From NCBI GenBank assembly GCA_002633005.1, contig NMRA01000139.1, forward strand, positions 562,050 through 622,049: a stretch of 60,000 nucleotides of DNA, given 5' to 3'. The position numbers were made by a program, and so were the translations under genes. Shown here one piece after another: positions 25,541 through 38,200 of the stretch. Positions within the stretch are counted from its first letter, which is position 1; every line of letters starts with the position of its first letter. Source of the stretch: Phoronis australis. Its lineage: Eukaryota > Phoronida > Phoronidae. Under the pieces are notes generated by a model. The model did no database searches. It saw only the letters and a list, made by a program, of their open reading frames with translations, and was not told the origin of the DNA.

Positions 25541-27299
25541 TTCCGGAACAACTTGGGAGTGAAAAAGCAGAGGAAACACAGCGTAGTGTTCAAGAAGACA
25601 GACCGACTGGCTGAACGCGTCAAAACCACAATCGGGAACAACAAGACTGTTTCACGAAATATCATAATTATGCTTCGAATATTACCAAACCAGCATCTCA
25701 GTTCTTGTCCCTTCACGCAATGGGAGATGTAGATTCGTCCCCCACAGCCCGGCAAATATACGAGCGGAGTGTCTATGTAACAAAGGACTTCTGCGAAAGT
25801 CTGTACTGAGCTACATGTGATATCAAGACTGTAATCTTGAACGAATTCTTGTCTGGGAAATTATTGCAAATGTAAGCGTTCTCCTAAATTTAATCATTCT
25901 TTAGCTCAACAAGACGCGATCAAGTAGTTATAAAACGACTATTTCAAAGCAGCATCTACATTACGTAACGCGATGGTGCTTCGCAACCAGAAGAATCACG
26001 CCACGGTGGCATTGACTTGTCTTGCTCTAGTACAAACAATCATCAAGGAAACGGTAATTAAATAGCTCAGCACAGTGAACACCCTCACAAATCGATAGTA
26101 CCAAACCAAAACATTGCCCTGGTCAACTAACACGTTAATGACATTATGTAGAAGACATCACCTTCAATCTGTATCGGATTGTTCGCGTTAATCGAGCTGT
26201 CTTTTCTGTGCAGCGTCTGCAACTTTCCACGAACGTCGATAGTACCCACAACTTACGATTGTTCGTCACTGTACATTTTTTCCCGAGAATCAATATAAAT
26301 TTAGAAAAGTCTTTACTTGTATAATTCCCGGGGATTTGCACGTGCTCGGGTACCCTAGAGAAACTGGGCGATATGTTATCCAGAACTGGGTCCAGTCTCG
26401 CAATTACCTTGGGACATCATGTGATGTAGCTATTGCTGTAGCACATAACATTCCTTATGGCGAAACTCGTCTGCTTGCAAATGCATGCAATGTCACAATT
26501 TGTTGCAGAATTTGATACTTAAACCTGCGAAAGATGTACCTACAGGTATATCAGTATCGCAACACTTCTGACAACAATTCCACGTCTGTAATTCCGTCGG
26601 CCCGGTGTGGACATCCATTAATCCCTAGTCAGTGTTGTGCCATCGTATTGTATGTTTTGATTAGTCTATCGATATTACAGGATACAACGTGGTCGTGAGC
26701 AGTGCACGTGTAGTGCGAAAACTTAGTGTGCGGGCACATCCAGTTGTAGCCATGCAGGATAATTATGTTGAGTTTTAGAAATGATTTTTTCAGATCTAAC
26801 GGTAAACAAATAAAAAATTATTGCCGCTGCTTCCCTTACACCTAATGATCTATTTAAATTTGTGGTAATCCACTGTTACTTTAAGATATTATCTACTTTC
26901 ATGTCACTACCTTGATGACTCACTTTTGATTATCCACAGTGACAAGATGTGATCATTGAATCTCTGTGTAGAAGAGTAAAATATCTAATTGGTTAAAAAA
27001 CGTGTGCAAACTGGCAAGTTGATCGCTTCAAACACACATACCGATGGCATGCTCTATTCGTAGTCTATGAATCCCATGCTTCGCGTAATCAAGGTATCTG
27101 CACGTCAAATCAATACCTGTTGGGTCACAGGCCCGTGATTTTTTGTCTAAAAGTTATCGATTTTGACAGAAACACAGTTCCTTATTCATCGACGTTACTG
27201 TGGCTAGTTTTCAATGCGTTTCCTATGTGCTTTATTCAGTAGCGTGTAAAGACATGAATACGCGTATTCAGTTGACTTTGTGATTGTTGTTGGCAAATT

Positions 27300-27309
27300 G
27301 CGCATGCGC
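27300..27309. promoter_or_regulatory. NRF1-type palindrome upstream of exon 1C
   Basis: GCGCATGCGC, the perfect palindromic core of the NRF1 motif, lies 98 bases before the ATG of candidate exon 1C in otherwise CpG-poor DNA. This spacing is typical of TATA-less promoters and supports a start site here. Confidence 0.5.
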
Positions 27310-27407
27310 GACTGGATCATCGATGAATGAGTGCCTTACGCGATCTAGTGATTTCTAACAGTCATGGATGTTAGATTGATAATACGTATACTGTGAAACC
27401 ATGAGAC

Positions 27408-27495
27408 ATGCGTTGTCGTTTGGAGTGTACAGGTTTGTCGTTGCTACTGCTGTTTTTAGGAGAACTGGTCATATCGTTTGCTAGTCTGCAACGTG
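27408..27495 (+). CDS. Candidate alternative first exon 1C (signal peptide)
   Basis: ATG with G at -3 opens 29 codons plus one base, followed by a consensus GTAAGT donor at 27496. The peptide MRCRLECTG is followed by the core LSLLLLFLGELVISFASL, an excellent signal peptide. It ends in phase 1 with G, as exon 2 (35234) requires, giving a 512-residue subunit after a 7.7-kb intron. An NRF1 palindrome lies 98 bases upstream. A second, out-of-frame ATG at 27401 overlaps this start and reads 27 codons to TAG, so it could dampen translation. Of the candidate first exons this has the best combined promoter, signal-peptide and donor evidence. Confidence 0.6.
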
Positions 27496-30400
27496 GTAAG
27501 TAGACTCAAATTTCTGAGTTAATTTTCAATGCTTCCAATGAATGCTCTATTGAGTCTCTGCTGTTGTAACACATGAAAACACGTTGATACATATGACGTT
27601 GATGTATGCATACCTCATTAAAAATCGTTTGACAATCATTTTGACCTGAAGTTATTTTACGTGTTTAATGTCACATAGCAGTGGCAACAAACGCTGTATA
27701 ATGACAACTTGTCTAGACCGTAATGTCCGTAAATGTTTCCTATGTCAAGTCAACTAAACGTTCAAAGAACTTCGATCCATTTATGGAATAGTAATTTAAT
27801 GAGATGGCAGAGGTGTAGTACTAACTTCATGCCGTTGCTGTGTGCGTGACACATCCTAAGTGGTCGGCGTTCTGTTGTGCAAAAACACCGTGCACCAGTG
27901 GGAAGCGCTCCATAGTAAACGGATCATATTTCTCTAATGTCTTCGTCGCTCAGTGGATTTTTCTCCGCGGTAGCTGCCGTAGAATTGGCGAGGACGGGGT
28001 GACGAGCAACTAGGCATAGTCGGGGAGAGGTTGGCATTCCAAAATCAAAAACTTAATACCCCTTGGGCGTAAATAAATTTGACACGAATCACATTTCACC
28101 CAGTCTGGCGATTTAGTTCTAATATTTGCGAAAACAACTGCATTTTCTATCAATTCGGCAGTATAATCATGGATAGCAGATTGGCATAACATTTGGATAG
28201 ACGTCAGTAAACTGAGCAACTCACCACTCATCAGGCGATTCCATCCATTTAATAACATGAAACTTGACCGTAAGCATTAAAAATAAAAAAAAACAATGTT
28301 TTCCGTACGCAATCAACGTGACTCGTCTACTAGCCTTAATGAAGCAAACGGCGTCATTCGGCCGGGAATTGCTTTGCGAAGGGATAAGCCAATGACGTCT
28401 ATTTTTTGTACGTGATTTCAATAGCCAGGAATAAAATCAAAAACAAAGCTGTTTAGACTGACGAATTCTTACTTAATTGACCTGAATTGGTGTGTCTGTC
28501 ACTTGACTAATTGCGAACTACTTAAAGGAACTTTTCTGGCACTCAAACACCTCAGGTCGCTTGGAATCTTTCTTCTAAACATTTTGAATGTCAAAAGGAT
28601 AGTACTCAGTCAAATAACGTGAACGTGGAGCCACTGCTGTTACGAGGCTCACAACTCGATATTAACAAGCTTAGTGGCAATCAAATTAGGGATGATCGAT
28701 CATAGAGCATACTTCCAAGCGAGCACTTGCTCGCACATACGTGGCCCCTAGCTCCAAAGGGCTTTAACCTGTCTTACTACATCATAGATTGCTTCGATTT
28801 ATTGAGCAAACAAATTATAGACGATTTTTCAACTCAAATGTCTTCGTACGTCTCTTCCCCGTGATTACTACAGTGAAAACACCATACTCGGCTCAGCGGC
28901 GGAGAACGCGTGCACAGATCCGTGATTCAAAATTGCTCACCTATCTTCCACGTTTTTATACTGTTCGTCCTGGGTCATTTGATTCACCGAGATTATATGA
29001 TGATGGAAGATAAAACTTTATTTGCTGTTTTGATCTCTGGCGTTTGCAAAAGACTACACACAGGAATGCACACATTTTCAATCAAGTTCACCATGTGTAA
29101 TCGGCTTAATACCATTACTACATTTTCTTGCGTGGTCGCCATCAGACGAATCTACATGTAAGAAGGCGTGTATGCAAATTGCTCGCTTAATACTCTGGAC
29201 GCTCAGCCACTGATTCCATCAACGACTCGCGATTCCTCATTTTACCTCCGTACTTAAGAATATGCGATGTCGCAGTAATAACAATTTTATAGGGCCAGTA
29301 ATTTCCGACACGCGATGTCGAGTTTAGCTGATATTAGGCGGACGAAGCACGTCCTACACATTGTGTTCTTCTGTCAAGGGCAGGAATGCGCTGCTTCATT
29401 ACAAATAACTTCTGCACCGCTTAGTAACTCGCATGCTGTTCACAGTATGTTGATGTCAAACAAAAAACTCGCGTGTAAAATAAACACGGGTTTTTATTAT
29501 TCAATGGCATTTTGTGCACAGTCGGACCACTGATCTGTTTGGGAATGCGGCTTCAACAAATAACATTCAGGTTAATACTGAAGTGTACCGCAGGTCATTC
29601 ATATAAATATTTTCTTTATTTTGTAAGTTCTCGGTTCGTATTTCCAGTTTTGCACACTATAAGCGAGTGTTGGTTGGGGACGTTTGCGTTGGGAACTGGC
29701 AAAACTTTAACGCTCGCTGAAAATTATCGATGTTTACACTCGGGACTCCCGGATTTTCGTGACTTAAATTCAATATGACTGGAGGCACAGGCACCATTTT
29801 GTTTTGGATGTGACTAAAATTGGGATTTTGGGAGGTTTAACAATAGATCAATCACCAATGATTTTGAAACCATTAGCATTAGATGAGCAAATTGAAATAC
29901 ACCAGTAAAATTTCGAGACCAAAACATGGTTTATTGAGGCTCTGTATGTACCATCTTGTGAAATAGTCTGAAATTACTTTCAACTGCCTATGTCTGCCAG
30001 CCTCTGGTATCGCGGTCTATGGTTTCTGTTTTTTCGTCTTACCGTGTGTTTTTCCGGTGGTATTTCGCTGTGTGTTTATTCAACGAGGATATCCTCAGTT
30101 AATGAATTTTGCTAGAACCCACCGTCTTGTGAATACAAACAAGACGAACATGTTACACGAGTTAAGGATAGACAGCTCAAAATAAGCAATCACGTTTTAT
30201 ATCTATATCTGTCGGTGTTTTTCTAACAATGACAAAGTCTGAACATGGCTTGCACCATTATAAGCGAGGCATCTGCAAGTTTTTTTGAAACTAAATCAAC
30301 CTTGTAAGAACTTCGGGGCTCCCTATGTAGAATTTGATAAAAATACGAGTATGCGTGTTCAATAAAGCGAACGAAATCTACAGTGGGTGTGACAGACTAC

Positions 30401-32040
30401 ACGTATGTCAGCACCATGATACACACGACAGCACGACGACCGTCCATCAGCGCGCAAATTACCACGTCACGATACGCCACGTATTACTAGTCTGCAAATG
30501 AACGTAACAGCAAAAACACTACAATGTGCGCCAAAAAAGAGGAAAATCGCAGTACTTAATCGGTCTGTGAATATTTGCTCACGTAGTGTTCTAGTTTCAA
30601 TTAGTAATAATCCATACAAACACTTGCAACAGCCGATGGGCACATGAACACGATGTACAGGTAATGCAACAAACCTCGATAATTATGCCACCGAAATTCT
30701 ATTACCATTTGCAGGCATAAGTCGCGCGCTCAAAATTAGACTAAATCGTCACTGAAATCCTATGCAACTGTATTTACGTGTTACGTAAGGACAGTTCTCG
30801 TAATTCCATTTGTCTGTTACCCAACGTTATTTATTGGATGCGTGAGATGTAACACCGGCGATGAGTGTACTAGTATTGGTGGCTTTACGTTCGATAAACT
30901 CTAACCTTTGTCTATTATTTCGTAGATGTTCTATTATTTAATGTAAATCGCTTATACTGTCAAACTGTTGTTAAATGCAGTTCCAATACACTGAATATAA
31001 ACTGGGCAGTACTCATACAGCCTTGTATTTCTCCTATTGCCCATATCTATTATGTGACAGTTGTATGAATTGAGGCTCGTTAAAACAAACTCCTTGAGAT
31101 TACGTTAGAGCTGTTTAACCAACGGTTCTATCAAACACCAAGTGGATAGTCACGGATTTACGTGCATTACAATGTAAGAATCTTTTCATATTAAGAAAAT
31201 GAAGTTTTTGAAGAGGAATTTAATTTTTAACAGAATTGTTTGACCGTGTTGGTGCTTATAAAGTAGCCAAACACGAATGGGATGTAACATTGATAACGAT
31301 TTATTTTTTTGTGATCCGTTGTTTGAACGTACTTTCTCATGTCCATTAAATTGGTGATTCTGCGCATATCGATTGGTGATACATATTATTGACGATTGAG
31401 TGCTTGGGTGATTTCATGCGAAAAGTCATGTGTACGATATTTCGTTAAATTGAACTCACGACTAGAGGTGGCGTTATTGTCGATTATAGAGCGCCATGAC
31501 GAACAGTTATTACTCTGCGATGATACTCCAAACGATCATTATCATATCTACTGACAATTTCTCTTATTGCCGGATACGATCACCACCAAGTGCCAATGCT
31601 TTAGAAAAAAACCAGAGAAGTTCAAATCGTACTGGTGGAAGCGCCATCGTTAGGGAAGAAGGAGTCGAGTCGTTGAACCTTCAACCCAGACGCAGGTCCT
31701 CGATCATGACCTGGGCTATATTTCTCAAAGAATCTATAACCAAAAATTGATTTTTTGCCTCCTGGCTTAGGCTTTAGTCTCCTACCGAGCAGGCTACGGA
31801 TGTCTACGGTTTGTAGACAGACTTTCTGACTTTTAGTCCTAGCCTGGTTTCATGAAACACGATAATAATCTGAAGACTGATTTTAGTCAAACGACAAAAG
31901 ACAATAGACTCTTTGAAAGGCAGTACCAGAGGTGACCGACTGCCAAACTCAATGGTGAAGACGTTTTAAATTTGACGAGGAAATTTTGAATCTATTATTA
32001 TTTTTTTAATAGTTATGTGTATTACACTCATGCGCGCTCC
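27496..32040. other. Intron-like sequence, nothing recognised
   Basis: No exon, RNA gene or clear repeat that I can support. Minus-strand ORFs at 28010-28421 and + strand ORFs at 29315-29778 have no known domain. Confidence 0.5.
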
Positions 32041-32042
32041 CA

Positions 32043-32078
32043 GGGGGGTGGGGGCTCGGGGGCTTTGAACGAGCCCCC
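32043..32078. other. G-rich hairpin
   Basis: Three runs of five or six Gs (32043-32062), with GGGGGCTCG (32050-32058) pairing perfectly with CGAGCCCCC (32070-32078) across an 11-base loop. It could form a stable stem or, on the + strand, a G-quadruplex. It sits in repeat-like DNA with no gene. Confidence 0.5.
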
Positions 32079-32459
32079 ATTTGGTGAAGTGGGCAAAAAG
32101 GTCCTCCCCCGAAAGACAAAAAGTCCGAGAAAATGGGACTAAGCCCACTAAATAAGCGCAAACGCGCAATTCACAGTCCTTTTTCGTTTTTTTATTTTTT
32201 AGTCCGCCGGCTCTTTTGTTAGCAAAAGGTCCACAACATCAAAGATTCGATATTGAAGGCTGGGTGCACGGCGCCGCCAAACACATTTCCAGTATATTAA
32301 CCCCAAGCACTGGAACTTACGATGCCATTGCATCTCTCATTCACATTATTGACTTAAAATGTTTCCGGTACTCACAACACTTTATCATAAAACGAAAATG
32401 AAATACATTAAAGAAATGCATAACCAATTGAAATTTAGACCACTATGATCGCCTCGAAC

Positions 32460-32605
32460 ATTAGTAGCAAAACTGCCGCCGCTGCCGCCGTCACGCCGAC
32501 TACCATCACCAACAACACAACCGTTAGTATCATCACACCCACCACCGCCTCATGAATACCTCTATCACCACCAACTCCTCCACCACCACCGTCATACGTT
32601 ATTTC
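32460..32605 (+). repeat. ACC/CCG trinucleotide-rich microsatellite
   Basis: Degenerate CACCACC, GCCGCCG and ATCACC units. Simple sequence only. Confidence 0.75.
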
Positions 32606-32871
32606 TCACCACCTTCATCATCGCACCTTTGCAATCCTCCAAAACCGTTTTGTCTCCAAGGGATTATGAAAACGGCCAAGTGCTCTGAGGGAGTTATTCA
32701 CGAAGCTACAAAATAAGAGGGGTTGTGATTCTGTCCTCTAACTCGTGACGAGGACCTGGGGTACCTAAACTGGATTTTCACACATTAAAAATGTTAAAAA
32801 AATGTTGGATACTGCAGGGATATATCAATTTCCGAGATCCGTCTACTTAAAGAGGCAACAGACGTCATCAT

Positions 32872-33699
32872 CCGATTTCATAAAGATGTTTTAACAAAAC
32901 CAGGTTAAACACGTAAACCTGGTCGTCCTAACCTGGTTTACAATGTAATTTTAGGCGTAACATGATTTCACCAACCTGGCTTAAAAGTCTGAAAGCCTGG
33001 ATTTTCTACAGCAACCCAGGTTGAAATTATTCAAAGCACCCTTCTGCGTCGAGCTGGATTGATTGACGTTAAAAAAGAAACGCTTGGAGTGCTTCATTGG
33101 AACCGTGATCACATGGGTTTCAATGACAGCGTACAGTTGGTAGAACCAGTGCAGACGTACATTTTCTGGTGTCTTTGATATCAACAAAATGAGTAGAAAA
33201 AGTACGGAAAACTTTTCTCATAAAGAAAAAGGTTTCCTCGCAGAACTGATTACAGAAAAATCGATGTCATAGGGAACAAGATTATGATTCTCTGTTATTG
33301 TCTGTTATGTCTTTCGGAGTCAGTTTTTGAGGACTGTGTTGTCGTAAAATTAAAGTTTGCGTCGGCGACACACGCCACGACGTCTTTCAGCTGCACTGTT
33401 GAGCACATGTATATCGCGCAAGTAAGCCACCTAAGTTCAACAGTGTTAAAGCTGGGTCTGACAAGATCTAAAGTTAAACCTGGTTTAAGGTCTTAGTGCA
33501 TGCTTAAGAAACTTAGATCACGGTGGTGAAATGAAAAGAGTCTTCGACCAGGTTTAAACTGGAGTTAGGCCTAAACCAGGTTTTACTAATCCACTGGTCT
33601 AAAAGTTAAACCACCTTTATGAAATGAGGATTGTCTTTAAACCTGGTCTAAGTCCACTTTAAACCGGGCTTAACTTTAAAACCACCTTTATGAAATCGG
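32872..33699. mobile_element. Palindrome-rich MITE candidate
   Basis: Left end CCGATTTCATAAAGATG and right end CACCTTTATGAAATCGG are inverted copies 828 bases apart. Internally the phrases AAACCTGGTTTAA and TAAACCAGGTTT recur in both orientations (32893-33005 and 33470-33670), making nested hairpins. The ORF at 33284 is within it and has no domain. Target duplications are not clear. Confidence 0.6.
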
Positions 33700-33994
33700 C
33701 TGCATGTGTCCAGTGTTAACTTTCGTCATTGGTGTGCGGAAGTCTATTCGTACGCATGCTCAATCATGTGCATACAACCTCGTAGAGTACACAAAAACGT
33801 CAGCATGTATGTGTATTTTGTGGATCGCCATGACTGTGACGGCGGACAACGATGAGTTTTCTTTAATGCTTTTCAAATGTCGGTGCTACTGAAGAAAGGT
33901 CCGTCTTTTTAATATCTGAATAGATTGAGATTCAAAAAGTTCACCATCAAGCAAGGAGGCTTTTGTTGAATAGGGGTAGTGTTCATTTCACACG

Positions 33995-34009
33995 AGCACC
34001 ACCTAGTGG
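33995..34009 (-). promoter_or_regulatory. CTCF-like site
   Basis: The minus strand reads CCACTAGGTGGTGCT, one base off the CTCF core consensus. It lies about 1.2 kb upstream of the exon 2 start region and has the same orientation as the sites at 25.5 kb and 42 kb. Confidence 0.35.
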
Positions 34010-35166
34010 TTTTCGGGACGCCCATTGTGAATACAAACAACCTATTACTGCAACACATTGATCTCCGACAAGAGAAATGCTTCAGTTCAAAGAGGCACCC
34101 TCGCACCCAAATGAGCTTATCAAAAAGAGCATTTTTTATGATAAAGTTACAACATTAAAAATCCTCGATGTTTTAACTACAACATAGTTAACATGGCAGT
34201 TTACCGTCACGTGATATTACATTCTCGGTTTTTTAGAGACGAGTGACATTTAACAATAAGTAGATGACATTTTTTGCTCTGAACTTGAACGGTCTTGGTT
34301 ATCTTTGGCTTAGCGACTCCTCCCCCAGTCGCGTTATTTCTGCGTCACGCACAGCTATACGTTTATCCAGTGCAGATCGTCATCACATCGAATTGTAATT
34401 GATTAATTGTCATGTTCTATTTATTTGGAAAAGTGCCAGCTATCCATTTCACTCACCGTGCACACCTGGCTGGACCATTAAGTCCTCGTCATTTCTGTTA
34501 AACTTTAATTATAACCTAAACTAACGCATTATGACGTAATCATTTTGGCCACCGTCTTGTCAAAGGTGCACAGTCTTGTCTTACGACTTAACAAGAAACC
34601 ACCCTCTGCAATAGCTAGGCCACCTAACAAAATGTTTTCAGCAGCTATTTGAATAATTGATTTCATAACCCATTTAGTAGACAATGGTGCATCTTAGACA
34701 TGTTGTGGTCGAACGCCATGATCATTGATCGAGAAGATCGATTCCATGACGTTTTCGAATGTTAAGGATATTTGGCGGGGCAAAGTCATATTGAGATACT
34801 AACTACTGAAGATAGCAAGGTCTTCACCGCTTCTAGATTCGCTTTATGGAGTTTTAGAGCTCGAAAATCGCGTTTGAGTAAATCCTCCAACGATAAAATC
34901 GAGCGAAGACTAGATGACTTTGGAGAATTATTCACGACAGATTGAGGACACTGCGTGAATTACGCGGAGTGATATAGAAGAAAAGCAATCAAACATGGCT
35001 GAGCTCGCTGACCATATGTTGCTAGTTCGCGCATAATCCCTATTAACATTTCTGGGTTTATCAACATCTGAGAATGGATCACATGTTTTACGCTGGAACA
35101 CAGTCCGAATAATGTATTTTACCATCCATCGATTATGTTATCGAGGACGAAAGGAGGCCTATAACG

Positions 35167-35233
35167 ATGGGGACTGGGATGGGGTATCTGTCGCTTTGTC
35201 TTGGCTTATGCCTCTGTGTTCTCTCCGCTTCAG
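35167..35233 (+). CDS. Candidate first exon 1D: signal peptide inside the exon 2 acceptor tract
   Basis: ATG with A at -3 and G at +4 opens MGTGMGYLSLCLGLCLCVLS, in frame with exon 2. An in-frame stop at 35110 makes this the first usable start. The same bases form a pyrimidine-rich tract ending CTTCAG at 35233, a standard splice acceptor. So either transcription starts just upstream and this segment is coding, or it is intron end spliced out when exon 1A, 1B or 1C is used. Both may be true in different transcripts. As a signal peptide it is good; as an acceptor it is also good, and family intron position (phase 1 at the signal-peptide end) favours the acceptor reading. Confidence 0.5.
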
Positions 35234-38200
35234 GACTGGGTAGCGATGACGAAAGACGCCTACTCGAATACCTCTTTACGTCTCAAGGATACAATCCCCT
35301 GATCAGGCCAGTGAGGAACCTCAACGAGACAATCAAAGTGGATTTTGGACTCGCCCTCGTGGTGCTAATCAGCTTGGTAAGTCGCATTGTTTTTGCACTA
35401 GAGCTGAAATAGTTCCATTAAAACATGCATTCGTCCCACTTAAGTAATACACGGAGCTTTTAAAAGGTGCATCAAATTGTATTTGTAAACCATTAACTCG
35501 TGGTGCTTAATAAGACAAACTAGTCGATAGCAGGTGCCTTCAAATGTGCTTCAAACGTAATTTTACCACACTGCTGTTGTCAAAAGTAATTTGAAATCGT
35601 GCGTGTAGATTTCATAGGATTTACTGTAGGAACTAACCACCACTTTAGCTCGTAAAGGAAAAGTAACTATTGGTTTCATGATTGAAACGTACACGCCCTT
35701 TCGTATTGCAAGATTTGTTGTATAAGCAATGATAGCTTTCTGGTGTGATGTTCTTTTAAAGGGCATTTAAGCCTGGCGATTTCACATGTTGTACCTCTTT
35801 GAGGCACATAAGATAATACTCATTGAAATCACTTCGCCAATGTACTAAAAATAGATTGTTTCCTTAGATATGAAGCTCTTTCACCGAAGTGGCCAACTCA
35901 GTTGCCAAAAGTGTTAGTAACGCTTGTCGATTTTAAAGTTTGATTGTTGTCGAATATCAATCAAGGATTGTTGTTGTATTCACATCTGTGGATATGCTTA
36001 AACCGGGACCAGCAGCCTTTTAACCAAGCTATTTCGAGAAAAAGGAAAAAGCCGCCTCGATCAAACAATCACAAACGTCAAACCTCGATCGAGATGTCGC
36101 TCTTCTGTATCTTTGCTTCGTGCCTCAGGAAAAAAAATATCGCCGGTTCAGTTGTCGGTGTTAAGCGCGGAATTGCACTATTGATTTTAGTGATATTGCC
36201 TGCATGAAGTATACTGTATACAAGGAAGCACGTGTTTGAGAGTTGTAGAGTTCGAAGTAAGCTGAAGAATAGATGCGACAATAATTCGGAAGGCAAAGTG
36301 TCAACTTTAGAGACAATTTTCGTGTAATCTTTGATATCCAATGAAAATACCAGACTACGTTTTTTCGTCATCACTTGGAAGCAGGTCTCGGCGATCTGTG
36401 GTATTTCGGTCAATAGTGGAGTTGACCAGCAAGCCCATATTAAATGTTTCGCTGCAAAATATTGTTTCATGGTCAGTGTATCCTGGGGTTTATATCATGA
36501 AAATGACTTGACATCTAAGTCTGAGGTTTTGTCTTCACAATCACTGTATAAAGGTTTATCCATATTGTTAATAGCCTAGAAATGATTTCAATAAATCACC
36601 TCAGTTACTGCTAGTCTGTATATTCTCATAGGTTTTGTACTTTTACTGAAGGTGATTAAACCCCTTTAAATGCATGCTTGAGTGGAACTTAGAAGCATTT
36701 TTGACGTAAGTATTAAGTCACTTTTCAAAAGAAACGCCAGGCCTTCTGACTTCTTACTGCTCGTGCTGTGATGCACTCTCCAACGAGAGATGGGTCGGTT
36801 CAAATTATGTCGTCATGTCTTAAAGAGGAAGGCAACCTTTTTGCTTGTCATTTTTAGTAAAAATACGGTTTGTTTATTATCCCAGACATATGCTACAGTT
36901 ATTTACGACTCCCCGTAATTTTATTAATTAGTCTTGCACTACTCCGGAAGTGACGTTTAGGGGGTTAAGGATTTCCCGCCTTTTCGTTTCTAGTGCGTTC
37001 CAGTTACTGTGAGGATCTGTTCTACTGTTGTTTTTGTGCTGGTCTCCTAAAATTGTCGTCACCACTTATGCCGACCTCAGTGGAATGCCTGTGCTGTTCC
37101 CACTGGATGGTGACCTGAGCACCCAAACCGCTTAGACACAGCCGTGTTACTCCGTCGTCAAACACCTGGTAATAGCTCCAATACTTTAATTAAGTCCACA
37201 ATAAGCTTATCAAAGTTTGGCTCACCGGCCTGACCACTGGACGACGACCTGTCTCCCCACTGGGTGTCGAACTTGGCCTGTATTCCCTCCCTCTACTCAA
37301 TATTGCTGCAGGGCTGCTTACAGACTCTGGGCTGGAGACAACACCAGCACAGGGCGAATCACTGGTAGTTCCCGGAATTGCACGCTCTGGTGTGCGTTCA
37401 GGGGCACTGGTGGCGGTAGATGAAGCGCCTCCAGTCACTGTAGAGGCCACAGCTCGCGAGGCTACTCGCTTCAAAAATGTACTTCTCGAGCGTGGCGACG
37501 GGACACTACCGGGAATAAACAGCGACAGTATGGCATCCTCCTTAAGGTGCTGTTTTGCAGGAACCTTCATCAATTCCGCGTAATCCAACGGCAGAAAATG
37601 CTTGCCATGCACTCGGTTATTCTCCACTGCTTTGTGCATTGCGTGGACGGTAACGCTGCGTTCTTCACACGAATGGACCAAGTACGGCGGAGCGTGTCAA
37701 CTTTCGGAAAGCGGTGTAATGGCATACCCAAAATGACGATAACGCAGCAACAGTGCAGCATGTTTACTGACTCGTAAACAAACACACACGACAACCGAAC
37801 TTATCACAACCGAGGTAAAACAATGGCTGACTCGACATGTCACACAGTCAGACTATATGAAAACAAAATGTTTGGAAATTCTTAACCCCTTAAAGTGTAC
37901 ACAACATGACTCTAGAACCTCAAAATAAATTTCATTATTATATCTTACTTGATTTCAGTGCCTTTAGTGCGCAGCTCATAAAGAAACACGCAAAAATTGA
38001 AAAAATAATAATTATGTACAACGTCATGGGTTGAACCCAAGTCGTTCACCATACTGTTCGGATCAGAGACAAAGTGTATAGAGTGAAGAGAAAGCAAAGT
38101 AAATTTAGCGTCGAGAAGGTTCGTAGAGGGATCAAAAAATGTGTTTCCGGAGACTGCAGGCTGAGAACGTCTCGGTGTTCCGAAGGACACCAAAGTTGCG

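Noticed and set aside
24242-25755. Overlapping ORFs on both strands around 24.3 and 25.5 kb
   Set aside because: No domain, no splice signals, mutual shadows.
33284-33496. ORF starting MILCYCLLCL, signal-peptide-like, upstream of exon 2
   Set aside because: No donor in the right phase near the hydrophobic part, and it lies inside a MITE.
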